DNA of 64,000 nucleotides from Ryuthela nishihirai (GCA_038380435.1 JAWZYU010000020.1:38410307-38474306); one strand, 5' to 3'; counted from the first letter of the stretch, positions 35,928 through 47,762 are shown. Notes: a model not told the origin generated them from the sequence alone. Numbers and translations are program-made.

Positions 35928-36311
35928 GGGGCGGGGTGGCTCAGTCTGTAGCGCGCCAGGCTCGTAATCTGTAGTTCCCAGGTTCGAGTCCCAGCTGGGT
36001 CAGCGTTGAGATTTATCTCCGCAAAATTCCCCGCCCTGCCCATGGTCAGTAGGGGACACCGATGGGCTTGGAAAGGCCGCCGTCCGTCGGATGGGACGTT
36101 AAGCCGTGGCCCCGTGTGCGGGAGAGCCATACCCTGTGCACGTTAAAGAACACGCTGGATGGCCTTGACGGGAGGCTACTATCTGTCTCCCAACATCTGT
36201 TCCAGTGGGTCACCTCCCCCAACCTTCTCTGAGCCTTCGGGGTCCACGTGACCTGGCCATTTAGCCCATGGTGTGCAAAAAAGTACCGCTCAGAGGTAAA
36301 ACAACCCAACC
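35928..36311 (+). mobile_element. SINE family 1, young full-length copy
   Basis: Complete tRNA-like head (GGTGGCTCAGTCTGTAGCG, GGCTCGTAATCTGTAG, GGTTCGAGTCCCAGCTGGG), conserved core and AACAACCCAACC tail. A perfect 12 bp duplication CAGAGTAAAACA lies at 35916-35927 and 36312-36323. It inserted into the 3' end of an older SINE of the same family. Confidence 0.96.
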
Positions 36312-36323
36312 CAGAGTAAAACA

Positions 36324-37067
36324 ACCAACCAACCAACTGGTGCACGTTCATAGTCCGTTTCAATATAAACGACACACCTGGAGAAGGAAGTAGTTAATCT
36401 CTGCTGGCCGTGAATGGGAAATAATCACTAAAAAAAGTTATCTTCGAATCACAAAGGTTGTTTATTTCCCTATCCTCAACGAGACAATGAGATCTAGGAT
36501 ATAGATATGGTTGTAGAAGTTTTTGCTGCTCCGCTTTTCTCATATTTCTTCATGTAAAGCTTTCAGTTTTGATTTTAGGAGTGTAATTTTCCCATAACAA
36601 GCAGATTTTCAGGCATACTGAACAAAGTTTATAACTCGGAGTAAGGCTGTGCAAATGGTGATCAGCGGGCCATGTACGACTCTTAGGCAGTTGAACTACA
36701 ACTAGGGTTACCAGATTCCAGTGTCATAAAAGGAGGACAAAAAGCTAGAAATGGAAGACAAAGGACGACAGTAAAGCAAAAAAAAAGGAGGACATGCTTT
36801 CCATTGTGAAATAAAATAAGTTTTTTCTGCTAAAATTTTATGTGAAGTACGACTAACAGTTGAGTCAGGAAAAGACATAATACTTATTAAATATACTTTA
36901 AAATATATGATACAATTTTCTGTCCTTAAATTTAAACTGATTTAAGATAAGTTCAAGGGGCTCAAATATAAGCATTTGTAACCTTCTTAGGTGAAATTTC
37001 CTTAGAAACAGGCCACACTGCTGTTTGTTGAACACTAGTTTTAAAATTTCCAGATCATGCAGTTCTA
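36324..37067. other. Intergenic DNA with a hAT-like terminus
   Basis: At 36703-36745 TAGGGTTACCAGA is followed by AAAAGGAGGACAAAAAG and later AAAAAAGGAGGACATG, an end-type seen in hAT-like repeats. The opposite end was not found. Nothing else recognised. Confidence 0.4.
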
Positions 37068-37539
37068 CACTGAGATGCCAGTTTATTAGTTACACCACCC
37101 CTCGTCACATAAATGGTTCATTCCATCATGTAATAAGTCACGTGACTGCGGTGTGCTGTATAAGTTAGACCACTCTTCGAGCATCAGTTAAGTCCGGTGC
37201 AAACAGTTTTTCATTTCGTGTCTACCAACCCCACCCTAATTGCTGGCTAGGCGTGTGGACAGTAATTGATTTGCCTTCACACTGGCAATCAAATGGCTTT
37301 CTGAATCCATTGCAGATGCCACACAATCTCCTCATTGCGCATGTGCTTATTAACCAGAAACACTACATGGTTCTGATTCAACTCTCAAACACTTTCAAAG
37401 CTTTGTAAGATTCGGGCATTCCCACAGGCATGGAACTCCAAATTACGATGATGCGCCACGCTGTTCACGGTTTTAAACACATAAGTGGGATTCGGGGATG
37501 GTTGTGTGCGGATGGCCCTTTAGAGTTGGATTCAGCGTC

Positions 37540-38978
37540 AGAATGGACAAAACCAGCGACCTGAGCGACTTTGAACGTGGTATGACAGTTGATGCTAGGC
37601 ATGAGGTTCTAGCATCTCCCAAACGGTCGCCCTCCTGTACTTTTCACTCACAACTGTTTCGAGGGTTTACCAAGAATAGTGCGAAAACGAAAAAACTATC
37701 AGTGATCGGCGATCTTGTGGACGTAAACAGCTTGTGGATCAGAGGGGTCAAAGGAGAATGGTGAGAATTGTGCTAGCGAACTGACAGGCCACAATCAGGA
37801 AAATCACAGCAGAATTAAATAGTGGTGTGCAGAAGAAACTCTGAATGCACCACATATCAGAAGTTTTCACAAATGGGCTACAACAGCCACTGACCATGCC
37901 AAATGCTGATGTTGTCAGTAAAGAACACGGAAACACATCGAGTGGGCACAGGAGCATCGACACTGTACCACTGAGGGTTGGAAAAGCTAGCCTGATTGGA
38001 TCATGCCCTTTTGCATCATTCTGATGGAAGAATCAGAATTTGGTACAAGCGACATCTTGTCTAGGGTCAACAGTAGAGGTCAGTGGTGGCAGTCTGGTGT
38101 GGAAAAGGTTTTGCTGGCACAGATTAGGCCCCCTGATACCCATTGAAGGACATTGAATGCTACGGCATATTTGAATGTTGCTGACCAAGTTCATTCCTTC
38201 ATGGCTATCACTCAGATGGACACGTTCACATCCTCACTTCGGAATCTTCACTCCGATGGACACGTTCAGTGGGGCGGGGGTGGCTCAGTCGGTAGCGTGC
38301 CAGGCTCGTAATCTGTAGTTCCCAGGTTCGAGTCCCAGCTGGGTCAGCGTTGAGATTTATCTCCGCAAAATTCCCTGCCCTGCCCGCGGTTAGTAGGGGA
38401 CACCGATGGGCTTGGAAAGGCCGCCGTCCGTCGGATGGGACGTTAAGCCGTGGCCCCGTGTGCGGGAGAGCCATACCCTGTGCACGTTAAAGAACACGCT
38501 GGATGGCCTTGACGGGAGGCTACCATCTGTCTCCCAATAGCTGTTCCAGTGGGTCCCCTCCCCCAACCTTCTCTGAGCCTTCGGGGTCCATGTGACCTGA
38601 CCATTTAGCCCATGGTGTGCAAAAAAGTGCCGCTCAGAGGTAAAACAACCCAACCAACCGACACGTTCAGTATGATAATGCACATGCTCATAAGACACAT
38701 ATAGTCACCAAAGGGTTCCAGTAGCATGCCGACGAGTTTTCCTTGCTTCGTTGACTTGCACATTCCTCAGATCTAAACCCTATCGAGCATTTTTGGGATG
38801 AGGTAGTAAGGGTTGTTCATAGTGAGACTGTGCCGCCGTCCAATTTGCAGCAACTGCGCGACACGATCATTTCCACATGTTGTAACATTCCTACACAACG
38901 CGTACAGCATCTTGTAAGTTCCATGCCCCGACGAATTCGGTCTTTTCTGAAAGCCAAAGGAAGCGCAACACGCTACTA
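37540..38978 (+). pseudogene. Tc1-like transposase, broken and SINE-interrupted
   Basis: The N terminus has SDLSDFERG, matching the Tc1 helix-turn-helix start, followed by RGQRRMVRIVLAN and ATIRKITAELNSGV. After 37990 there are remnants of the catalytic region; GLFIVRLCRRP and a DLHIPQI/LNPIEHFWDE-like stretch near 38770-38800 mark the third acidic residue. Multiple stops and frameshifts, and the SINE splits the second half. Confidence 0.85.
38271..38659 (+). mobile_element. SINE family 1, young full-length copy inside Tc1-like element
   Basis: Complete head, core and tail ending AACAACCCAACCAACC. A perfect 12 bp duplication GACACGTTCAGT lies at 38259-38270 and 38660-38671. It is very similar to the copies at 35928 and 50814. 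Confidence 0.96.
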
Positions 38979-39013
38979 AGGTAGGTGTACCTAATAAACT
39001 GGCTCTCAGTGTA

Positions 39014-39759
39014 GTTTTGTTAGCACAACAAAATGGTTAGGGCAAACAAAATGGACAATTGCAGGTGCATAATTATCTGTAAGTAACTGTCATATTGTTT
39101 GTGAATAGTGGCAATACTATTCAAACAGAAAACTGTCCAATTATTGTCAAACATAACCTAATATTATTAGTGTCTCTGTTTTATTTCGTTAACGAGGATT
39201 TTATTTTTTAAGAAAATGAAATTTTAATTAAAATGAAAATGGTGTGTTTTGTGCAACAAACTGCTTCTATTGTTAAACATTGTTTAAATACAGTGATCAT
39301 TTAAATACTATCACTATATAGCGTTACTGAAGACGATTATTATAGACAGTTTCCTTCAAGAATCCAGATAAATGAAAATCATAAATAATCGAATCAGTTT
39401 TTTTTCTATTTTAGGACCCATATAACATGGTATAATATATTATATTTTAATATATTTAAATTATTTTTCAAGATTTGAAAGGAAAACCAATTTTATTCGC
39501 TGATGGTACAGTGGTTGTTTTTTGAAATGGAAATCAACATGATTTATTTCTAGTGATTTAACTATTATAATTTTTTTTAATTTGATTATTATTTTTTGAT
39601 CATAGTACAAGCAATTTTATTATTACAGGTGACCTGAAAAGCTTATCTGCAGGATATAGAATAATTACATTTATAATTTGTTACAATGGTAGATTAACCT
39701 TCTTTCATTTCATGTGACATTTTTATCTGGTTTTCAAAGAAAACGAGATACAAAAGTAC
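39014..39759. other. AT-rich intergenic DNA
   Basis: No feature recognised. Confidence 0.55.
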
Positions 39760-40777
39760 GAAAACGAGATCTTCGCTTTGTCGTCTGTCAGTCCGTCTGT
39801 AGACATCGAACTTTTTTTTGTTTACAGAGATAAATTGAAAAAAATTTTTGTGCTGGATAGGTATTGATGAAATATTACGATATGCACTTTCCGAATCTCT
39901 CTAAAGCTATAATTACGCCCTCTAGCGTTGGTAAAAGTTGAAATTTCAAGCGAATATTGCAAACGATGTTTTTATGCTTGAAATTTGAAATTTTGGTGGT
40001 GGAATGTGAAGGTCACGAAGTTTCCATTGCCAACAATGAGTTTACCCCTTAGACCCACAGGGGGTGGGAAAAGACACCTTTTTAGTTTTAGCAGATAATT
40101 GTTTGTTTTTAGAGATAAATGGAAAATTAGTTTTGGTTTAGATAGGAATTGATAAAATATTATGATTCACACTGTTTTTAAATCTTCCGAAAACTATAAT
40201 TCAGCACTCTAACAGCGGAAAATTTTGAAACAAATAATACAAATGATATATTTAATCCAGAAATTTTAAATTATGGTGGTGGATTGTGAATGCCATGATG
40301 TTTTCATGGCAACAATGAATTGATCTCTTAGTCCCAGGGGGTGGAGGGGTGGGAAAGCACAATTTGTTTGCTTCAACAGATAATTGTTTGTATTTACAGA
40401 TAAAAAAAAAATCTTTTAAGGGTTAGATAAGAATTGATAAAATATTATGATCGCACTATTGGAATCTTTCGAACACTATCATTGCGCCCTCTAACGGTGA
40501 AAAAGATTGAAAATTCCAAAATTTCAAACGAATATTGCAACGATGTATTGATAGAAATATGAAATTTTGGTGGTGGAATGTGAACCTCATGAAGTTTCGA
40601 CTGGAAACAATGAGAATGATAATTAGGAACGTCTTTTTTTTGGTTTGATTGGTACTAATAAAATACAATTCGCATTTTTCAAATATTTCATAGTTTTAAT
40701 ATATAATATATCTTTACAGATCACTAAAATGATGAAACAGGCAGAGCTGTTATCAAGTTTTACAAATAATATATATT

Positions 40778-42161
40778 CAAGGTGTTTCAAAACTCTCTGT
40801 AAAATTTCAATGGGAGCTGGCAGAAATATCGGTGGAGCTGGTACATAAATGAATGGAAGCAAAGTGTGAACAACATGTTTATTTAAAGAAGGTGCTCAAA
40901 CTTGCGACCGGCAACAGCATTGCATGCATCATGACAGCATCGAAGAAATTCCGGGAATTCCGGGAATTGATTGCCGTACATGTTGAAAGATTCCCGGAAT
41001 TTCGCGAACAGTTGCAGCAGCGACAGCGATTCTTGCGACGAGGTCTTCATCTGAATCAATGGGAGTCTGGTACACGAGGTTCTTCATGGGTCTCCAAAGG
41101 AAGAAATCGATACATGTTAAATCGGACGATCTTGGTGGCCAGGCGATGGGTCCATACTGGCCTATCCATTGGCACCCAAAAGTGGCATTCAGATAATCCC
41201 GCACATCATTGCTGAAGTGTGCTGTCGCTCGGTCGTATTGAAACCACATTCGTCTGCGAATAGCCACAGGAACATCTTCCAGCAGTCCCGGCAATGTTTC
41301 TTTAAGAAATACCCGAGAAATCTACCTGTTGAGTTGGGGAGGCAGCAGGTATGGCCCAGTCAAAATGTCATGGACGATACCCACCCAAACATTGATGGAG
41401 AACTGTTGTTAATGACCTTGCGCCATTGTGGTATGTGGATTTTCGTGCGCCCAAATATGAGAATTATGCACATTAAACACACCCTCACGTGTGAAAGAGG
41501 CTTCATCTGAGAAGAGCACGAGCCAGAAAATCAGGCTGCACTGCTGTCTGCTGCAGAAACTAGTGCACGAATTCCACATGAAGAGGGTAATCTTGAGGTT
41601 GCAATGTCTGGACTCTCTGACGATGAAACGGATGTAACTGCTGCTCGTGCAACACTCTCCACACGAGGGTGTGGTTCACACCAAGGCTACGCACAACGGC
41701 TCGCGTGCTTATGCCTGGATTGTCTTCAATCTGCCGTAGGATCTCTTCTTCCATGTCAGGAGTGTGCATAGTTCTGTCCCGACCAGTGTCATGCATGTTT
41801 GCATGGAATGTTCCAGTTTCTCGCAGTTGCCGGTGCAAACGTGCAAATGTGTAGTGGGGTTTGGCACACGTGTTTTTGTATATGTGTTATAATAAAGTTT
41901 GGGAAGTGCTGTCGGTACAACTTCACAGCTGCTCTTCCGCTTCAATTGGCAGCCCATACGCTAGATGCATGTCAGCCATCTCAGCAGTCGTGAAACACTC
42001 CATGTTACACGCAATGTGTCTGATTTACGAATGCCGACGGCAAACACAAGCACATTCTCCTCTTCGGTGCCAGAGGGCGCTGTTTGGCGGCACTGCAAGT
42101 CAATTGCAGTGCCGCGAAACTATCTCCCATTGAAATTTGTACAGAGTTTTGAAACACCCTG
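40778..42161 (-). mobile_element. Mariner-type transposon, DD41D, inactive
   Basis: Both ends carry a ~40 bp inverted repeat; the right end reads CAGGGTGTTTCAAAACTCTG inward and the left CAAGGTGTTTCAAAACTCTC. TA follows the right end at 42162-42163; on the left a TA lies two bases further out. At 1384 bp it is near the usual mariner length. It inserted into the ~285 bp tandem array. Confidence 0.9.
40870..41979 (-). pseudogene. DD41D mariner-type transposase, broken
   Basis: From an ATG at 41979 (MADMHLAYGLPIEAEE) the minus strand encodes a paired helix-turn-helix region (LRQIEDNPGISTRAVVRSLG, 41560-41838), LFSDEASFTREG (first catalytic D), WFQYDRATAHFSNDV (second D) and PPRSSDLTCIDFFLW (third D). 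Forty-one residues separate the second and third D. This differs from classic mariner (34) and fits the DD41D group first described for rosa-like elements. Stops, a frameshift near 41560, and a small GGGAATTCC tandem duplication near the C terminus inactivate it. Confidence 0.88.
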
Positions 42162-42450
42162 TATAGAATGAAAATTTGAAAAATTACTGGTAGTTTTTAA
42201 GAGACACTGACAACAATAATCTATCCACTTTTCTGAGAAAGGTGTGGGAAACGCAACTTTTTAGATTTAAGAATTAAGGGACGAACAATTTTACGTTGTA
42301 TAATTACTAATGAAATACTATTTGCATTTTTCCCACCATCCGCTAGCACGAATTCAAACTTTTAGGGAATGAAGCAGTAGGCAAAGAAAAACTTTCTCTT
42401 TGAAAACGAGATTCTCGTATGCGCCAGAGGCGATAGGCGTCCTTCTAGTT

Positions 42451-43017
42451 GGATTTTTGTCAGTATACTTGCATTAATAGTTTGTCACACAGCAAATTTT
42501 TAAATTTACATACTTTAAAAACAATATATATTTCACTGAGAGTTCGACTCCTTTGCTCATGAACCCCATACAGATATTTATGGGCGGGGTGGGGGGGGGG
42601 GGGGGTCTCGCTCAAGACGAAAATAAACGAGTTGAAAAGGAAGGAAATTAAAATTTATTCTATAATCCTATATAAAAATATACTATTTCTATTATCAGTG
42701 TGTAGCGGAGTTCTGTAGCCAGAGGAAAAAGGAAATTATCAACTGATTATGAGTCGAAAGGTATTTACTGGATTATCAGATTAGTTTTCATTGAATGGCA
42801 ACTTGATTGCATCTTCGCAGTTGACAGTTTGTACTCTACGTTCTAATCAAGTGGAGTGCTTTAAATCTTTATGCCCAAAAAACAGACTAAGAGTATTGTT
42901 TTTCCACTGTATTTAAGATTAGTATGCAAACGATTTAGCTATCGTTTATTGCATGCACTTTATCGTTTGTCTAGCTATAAAAGCAACTTACAAATCTTCT
43001 ACAAAAAGAAGTACAAA
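42451..43017. other. Intergenic DNA
   Basis: It has a G run at about 42587-42605. No gene recognised. Confidence 0.5.
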
Positions 43018-43083
43018 TTTTCATATGGCTTCGATGAGTCACTTCTCTGGAAAGAGAAGTGACTCATCGAAGCCATATGAAAA
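43018..43083. repeat. Perfect 31 bp hairpin
   Basis: Arms 43018-43048 and 43053-43083 are exact reverse complements with a 4-base loop GGAA. It contains GATGAGTCACTTCTC and CATATGG on the arms. No transposon or miRNA gene context is visible. Confidence 0.96.
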
Positions 43084-43489
43084 AACCAGCCAACGACTTA
43101 TTTGATGTTCATCATCATCCTCAAGCAGCCATGGGCCACGGAGATTCAATTTGATGTTAGGGTTTTAGTTTTAAAATAGGGAGCAGAGTCTTCTAGTTTG
43201 AAAATGAATTTCTTATGAAAATTAGTAAAGTCGGAATCCTTTAACAATATTTTGTTTCAAGGTTTTTTTTTAAATGAAGAAATCCATTTCGGGATTCCAT
43301 TTCATTACCGGAAGAAAAATGAAAATATTTATTTCCGATTTGAATTTATAATTCATAATTTTATCTGCTTCGATTTTGGCAAACTATCAAAGTATTCGTG
43401 CTTAGAGATATATATATATAAACTTTCAGTTTAATGGCAGAAATATCGGATATTTTCTGAAAACCTTTCGCTCTTCTGTGTGTAATCAG

Positions 43490-43850
43490 CATCTGGTTAT
43501 GCCTGGTTGATGATACAACAACGCTGTTTTCCAACTGAAATGCTGTACCACGCAGATACTTGTATTTAGCCTGAGGTTATTCGACGTTTGGCTTCAGAGC
43601 TCTCCACAGAAAGCTGTCTTGTAGTTGACGTCATTCATCACACGCTGCCTATGGCAACCATAGATCACATCGCGTGGCAGCGAGAAATGGCGGAGATACG
43701 GTTGCGGTTGACCAGCTGCCTCATGGGATTTATGGCCCTTAGAGAAAGGAGAGACATTAAAGTCCTTGGCTTTGGTAAATCAAAACTACGCCGTTGGGAC
43801 ATTAAATTACTAAATACTGTCAAGTATTTGATCACGTAGGAAGTTTTACA
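43490..43850 (+). other. GC-richer patch with a possible short first exon
   Basis: Local GC and CpG rise. An ATG in good context (GAGAAATGGCGGAG, ATG at 43688) opens a frame to 43839, inside a larger open frame from 43588. The translation (MAEIRLRLTSCLMGFMALRE) matches no family I know. A first exon or promoter region of an unlocated gene is possible; chance is equally likely. Confidence 0.22.
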
Positions 43851-44296
43851 GGAGTTCAGTGACGCGATAAACTGGCATGCACACTACTATATTGGAAGGA
43901 AGTTCGTAATCTTCATTAAACTTTAGCGAAACAATATTGTTCACGTATGATGTCCGCAATTTGGGCTGCACAATAATATGTATGTCGCAGCGAAAAACTT
44001 GGTTCTGTACGACTGAACTGTATATTAGTTTAAATCCATAGCAGAAATGGTTAATCTATATCAAGCCTCTACAACACGTCATTAGGTACACTTTTTGTAT
44101 TTGGCGCAAAATAACCTCACTTCCCGAAATTTAAAATATATGCTAGATTTTTTTAAATGCTCAAAATGAAAAGTTTGGTAAGCTTCCTATGCTAAATTTA
44201 AATATAATTTGGAAAATTTCATACTGTACGCCATATTACACTCCTTTGAGCACAACAATCTTGAAATTTCAAATGTAATACGCAGATTGGATATCA

Positions 44297-44573
44297 CCAA
44301 AGACGGATTAAGCAATTCTGGGACAGGAGCACTTAAAGATTTTGTCCCCCCCCTCACATTTCCAGAAATAAAATATAAGTCAATCAATAAATAAAAACAC
44401 TGAGCTTGTATTACCGTTTTTTTTTTTCAGTATACGTTGTTGTTATTATTTTAAAATTTGTATACGTTAAAAAAGTACATTAATTTTATTCAAAATAATG
44501 CTAGGTATTAGTAAAGGAGTACCCCCTTTTCATGTGGCCCTTGTCTCCTCCCTACCTAATCCGGGCCCGGACA
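44297..44573. mobile_element. Possible hAT-like MITE, G-run family
   Basis: The right part CCTACCTAATCCGGGCCCGG resembles the CTAGATCCGGCCCTG end of the element at 24384, and the left part has GACGGATTAAGC followed by a C run (44345-44352). The ends are poor, so this is tentative. Confidence 0.4.
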
Positions 44574-45285
44574 TTACTAGGTAGGTCACAATTTCAGAAT
44601 AAAGGAAAGGTGCTTATGAGGGCATACAACAGTTTATATTTCTGGCTTTTGTTTTTTACCAATGTTATAAAAAAAGTTTCAATTTGTTGTGTAGTGTTAT
44701 CAGTTATACAGGAAAAAGCATAATTCTGGTCAACTAAATACGGTAACAGTGACGCACCTAGGAATTGGGGACGTGTGTGTGTGTTTAGGATGGTGTGTGC
44801 ATTTTTTGGTGCATTGTCTTTAAGCTTCCAGTGGTGTAACTGTGAGCTGATCACGAAGAAGGTGGTGGGGAGGGTGGCGCTAGCTATTTTGTTGCCCGGA
44901 GAAAACTTGGACATCTGCCCTCTTTATCGAAGACTACTCGTAGTAGTTAATGGCTAATGTCATTTTAAAAGTAACTGAAGATCAATTTGTTTAAAAATAG
45001 GTCATACCTTGGTCAACCTTACTGATGTTATGATCATTAGTTTATTTGCAAATTTACCGGCCCTTAACGAATGCCACCTGGTGCAGTAGCTCCGACTCTG
45101 AGTGGAGGGAATGAGAAGCTTTAGGATATTATCAAAAAAGTCTGTGGAAAATATGATTTTTCTTTATCCAATACAGTCTTATAGATAAATCTCACGAAGG
45201 AAGTGGGGGGAATGAAAATTGGGAAAATATGAATTAGAAATATGTTTCAACTCTTCATTGGGCGAACCCCCATGCACCACTGCCC

Positions 45286-45325
45286 TGAGAGTCGGTAGTA
45301 TGCCAGGTTCGTAATCTGCACTATT
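45286..45325 (+). mobile_element. SINE family 1 head fragment
   Basis: GAGTCGGTAGTATGCCAGG and TTCGTAATCTGCA match box A to the anticodon arm of the family. Sequence on both sides is unrelated. Confidence 0.65.
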
Positions 45326-47533
45326 GGCAGTATTTAAACACTTAACACTTTCTCCAATAATATCGTATACTGTTCTCAACACAAGTACTTCTTATATTCC
45401 AGCCTAGTGATGGCTCAAATGCTTCAGAAACGTTTCATCTGTGTTAACATCAATCCTTTGTCCGACGAGAGCTTTTAAATATATCATGCTGTGCCAGGAA
45501 AAAAACATAATCTGTTTTGTCTGCGCGTATACGAATATCCTCCTCCACACAGGGCTCTCTCTATAACTACACCGATCAAATATTTAAGAAGCAACTGTTA
45601 AACTTACCATTTAAATCCAATGTTGATTTCGCTCGCAAAATAATTCTATAATCAGAATCGTTTTTTCCCATTTTTCTAAAAATGCGACAGATACTGACAC
45701 CCTGCGATAGGGTAAACGTTGCGAGTTTTGAAATTACACGAGTCATTTGCACGCTTCTAATCTGGATTGTAAAAGCAAAATCAATATTATAATGTGTGAA
45801 CTGTATTTTCAATATATTATATTAAACTGAATTATTTTAAAACTTTCTCCATCCTTTTCCGTTTCCAATTATCTTTCCATCTACAGCAACAACATTCTAT
45901 GTCCACATGTTACTCCTAGCTCGAAATTATCGATACGACATATTTCTTTTCGCAAGCAGGCAAATTCCCTCACTTCTCACGCGAATCCATCTAGTCAAGT
46001 CTAATGAGCCCGAACATCATTCATTTTGCATCGAGTTAGTAAAAATCGCCACTCGGCTACATTGGACTACAGAGTTCAGTAAATTCGCATGTCGCTCAAA
46101 GAGAGAGACATCCATTCACTGGAGACCGACTGCCTGATGAACTCTGCATTTGCAGTACTCACGTCAACCGGTTAATTATGTACTTAATCATCTCATTATC
46201 GGCAAACGGTCCTCCCGAGTTAGTGGCTTGAGTTTCACCCTATAGCCGTTCACAACTCTGCTTCCATGCCGACACCACATGCGTATCTTTGGGCAGAATA
46301 AATGGATTGTTTGGGAAAGGTAATTATAGTCTCCAGTAGATAGTACTCCAGTAGCGACTGTAGAAGTGAATGTTTGGAGAGATAGTTGGGGAGGAGTGAA
46401 CGAATAAAGCAGAAAGCTGCCGTTATCGGGAATACTGACGCCCTACGAATATCCTCTGAACTGATTAACACCATGTTTAACAGGTCACTTCTATCCTCTC
46501 TTGTTGCTGTTAAGTCCATTTACTACTCGCCCATTAACGTTGATGATCTCGGAGAGTCATCATTTACGCAAAATTTCACAAGGTTGATAAATCCAGACAC
46601 GAGGGCCTTTTCATTAAATTGACCTGACAGAAGCGAAAATATATTTGCTTTCGCATATTGCTTAAGTGAAAAAAAATATTTCTATTATAACGATCCCAGC
46701 AAAAATAAATCGCAGTTATAATTCTGAATGTAAAAACAGATTATGAAAAATAGGAAAAAAAGGTTACATTAACAGCTTTAAGCTAGAAGAATAATATATT
46801 GCCTCATGTGAGGCTACATTTCAAAGAGAATAAAGTTTATAATTCGGTGTTAGCGCCCATTAACTCTGGAAATAGAACTAATGGATGATTAGGAAAAACC
46901 AAACATCAGTGGCGACTCGCCTTAGGGGTAGAAGTGCCGGCCCCAAACAACATTTCTGTAATGCAGATACTAAAACATTAAAGCTCCAAATTGGTATAAA
47001 TAATAAAAAATATCTTTTCTGTGGATATTTGTTCTCTAAAATATGTTGCAATAAGCATTTAGTGAAGTAATACACTCGAAACTGTCTTGCGCGCCTTAAT
47101 TCCTTAATTATCAGGGCGAAATATTACGAGAAAGCCCAAAGCCTAAATTCTCGAACCCTCCCAGAAACTAAGTCCTGGGGTACGTGCCTGACATAAGCCA
47201 CAATATAAGCCACAATATAAATATGCCTGACATAAGCCACAATATAAATATGGACATTTTATTACGCGTACATTTATATGTATGTCCTTTTCCAATGCAA
47301 TCAATGATTTTTTTTTCATCGGGACAGAATTGGGTTACCAAGGGAAATCGCCGATTTTGCTCACTACCACCTGAGCCATCACCGCTCCTGCCTAGTTGAT
47401 TTCTCTGCATATATTATTATGCTGGCCACAACTATTTAGAAACTTAGGAGTCGCCAATGCGAAATGGTTTACAAAATACATTAAAAAAAATTAAATAATG
47501 AATGAAATAATAAGCCGAAAAAAAATTTTTTTT
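45326..47533. other. Intergenic DNA without recognised gene
   Basis: From about 45880 to 46620 GC is raised and short frames occur on both strands, none with recognisable homology. At 47190-47250 the phrase GCCTGACATAAGCCACAATATAAATAT is locally repeated about three times. Confidence 0.45.
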
Positions 47534-47688
47534 TGCCGGGAGTGGGATTCGAATCTACGTCTCCTAGGAACATGCCACGTATGCTAACCACTACACCATT
47601 AATGGCTAACGTTTTATTCTTCAGCCAGTGTGACCTATAAACTTTCCCGCATTACTAGGAGACGTGGGTTCGAATCCCACTCAAGGCA
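47534..47688. other. Two tRNA-like segments in inverted orientation
   Basis: On the minus strand, 47608-47534 reads like a tRNA: GTGTAGTGGTTAGCATACG (box A), then GATTCGAATCCCACT (box B and T arm), ending CCCGGCA. On the plus strand, 47653-47688 repeats the box B half: CTAGGAGACGTGGGTTCGAA, then TCCCACTCAAGGCA. Acceptor stems do not pair, so neither is likely a functional tRNA. They are probably relics of a third tRNA-derived SINE. Confidence 0.6.
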
Positions 47689-47762
47689 AAACCAAATATT
47701 CTCATCTTACTATTTCATGAGTTCCATGTCTACAGGACATCTCCTATGATGCTTTGCTCCTA

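Larger units (their letters stand above)
37068..39011 (+). mobile_element. Tc1-like transposon carrying a SINE
   Basis: The left end CACTGAGATGCCAGTTTATT and the right end, an inverted CACTGAGAGCCAGTTTATT, match well. TA flanks at 37066-37067 and 39012-39013. The total includes the 389 bp SINE at 38271 plus its duplication, so the original element was about 1.54 kb, normal for Tc1-like transposons. Confidence 0.92.
39760..42450. repeat. Tandem array, ~285 bp unit, interrupted by a mariner
   Basis: Three diverged units start at about 39821, 40108 and 40391 (TTTACAGAGATAAA, TTTTTAGAGATAAA, TTTACAGATAAAAA), spacing 287 and 283. Each has GATAAAATATTA(C/T)GAT, a GCCCTCTA(A/G)CG-type block, AAATTTTGGTGGTGGA(A/T)TGTGAA and a G-rich GGGGGTGGGAAA segment. 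A fourth unit is split by the mariner at 40778 and resumes to about 42350. Both edges carry the phrase AAAACGAGAT (about 39768 and 42404). Function unknown; it may be the inner part of one large repeat element. Confidence 0.8.

Noticed and set aside
44750..44930. hAT-like MITE starting CAGTGACGCACCTAGG
   Set aside because: The start is suggestive but no inverted right end or duplication was found.
46885..47100. hAT-like element starting CAGTGGCGACTCGCC
   Set aside because: Only one end-like sequence; nothing pairs with it downstream.
47184..47399. ISHNI repeat protein
   Set aside because: A frame through a short local DNA repeat of a GACATAAGCCACAATATAA-type phrase; no other coding signs.
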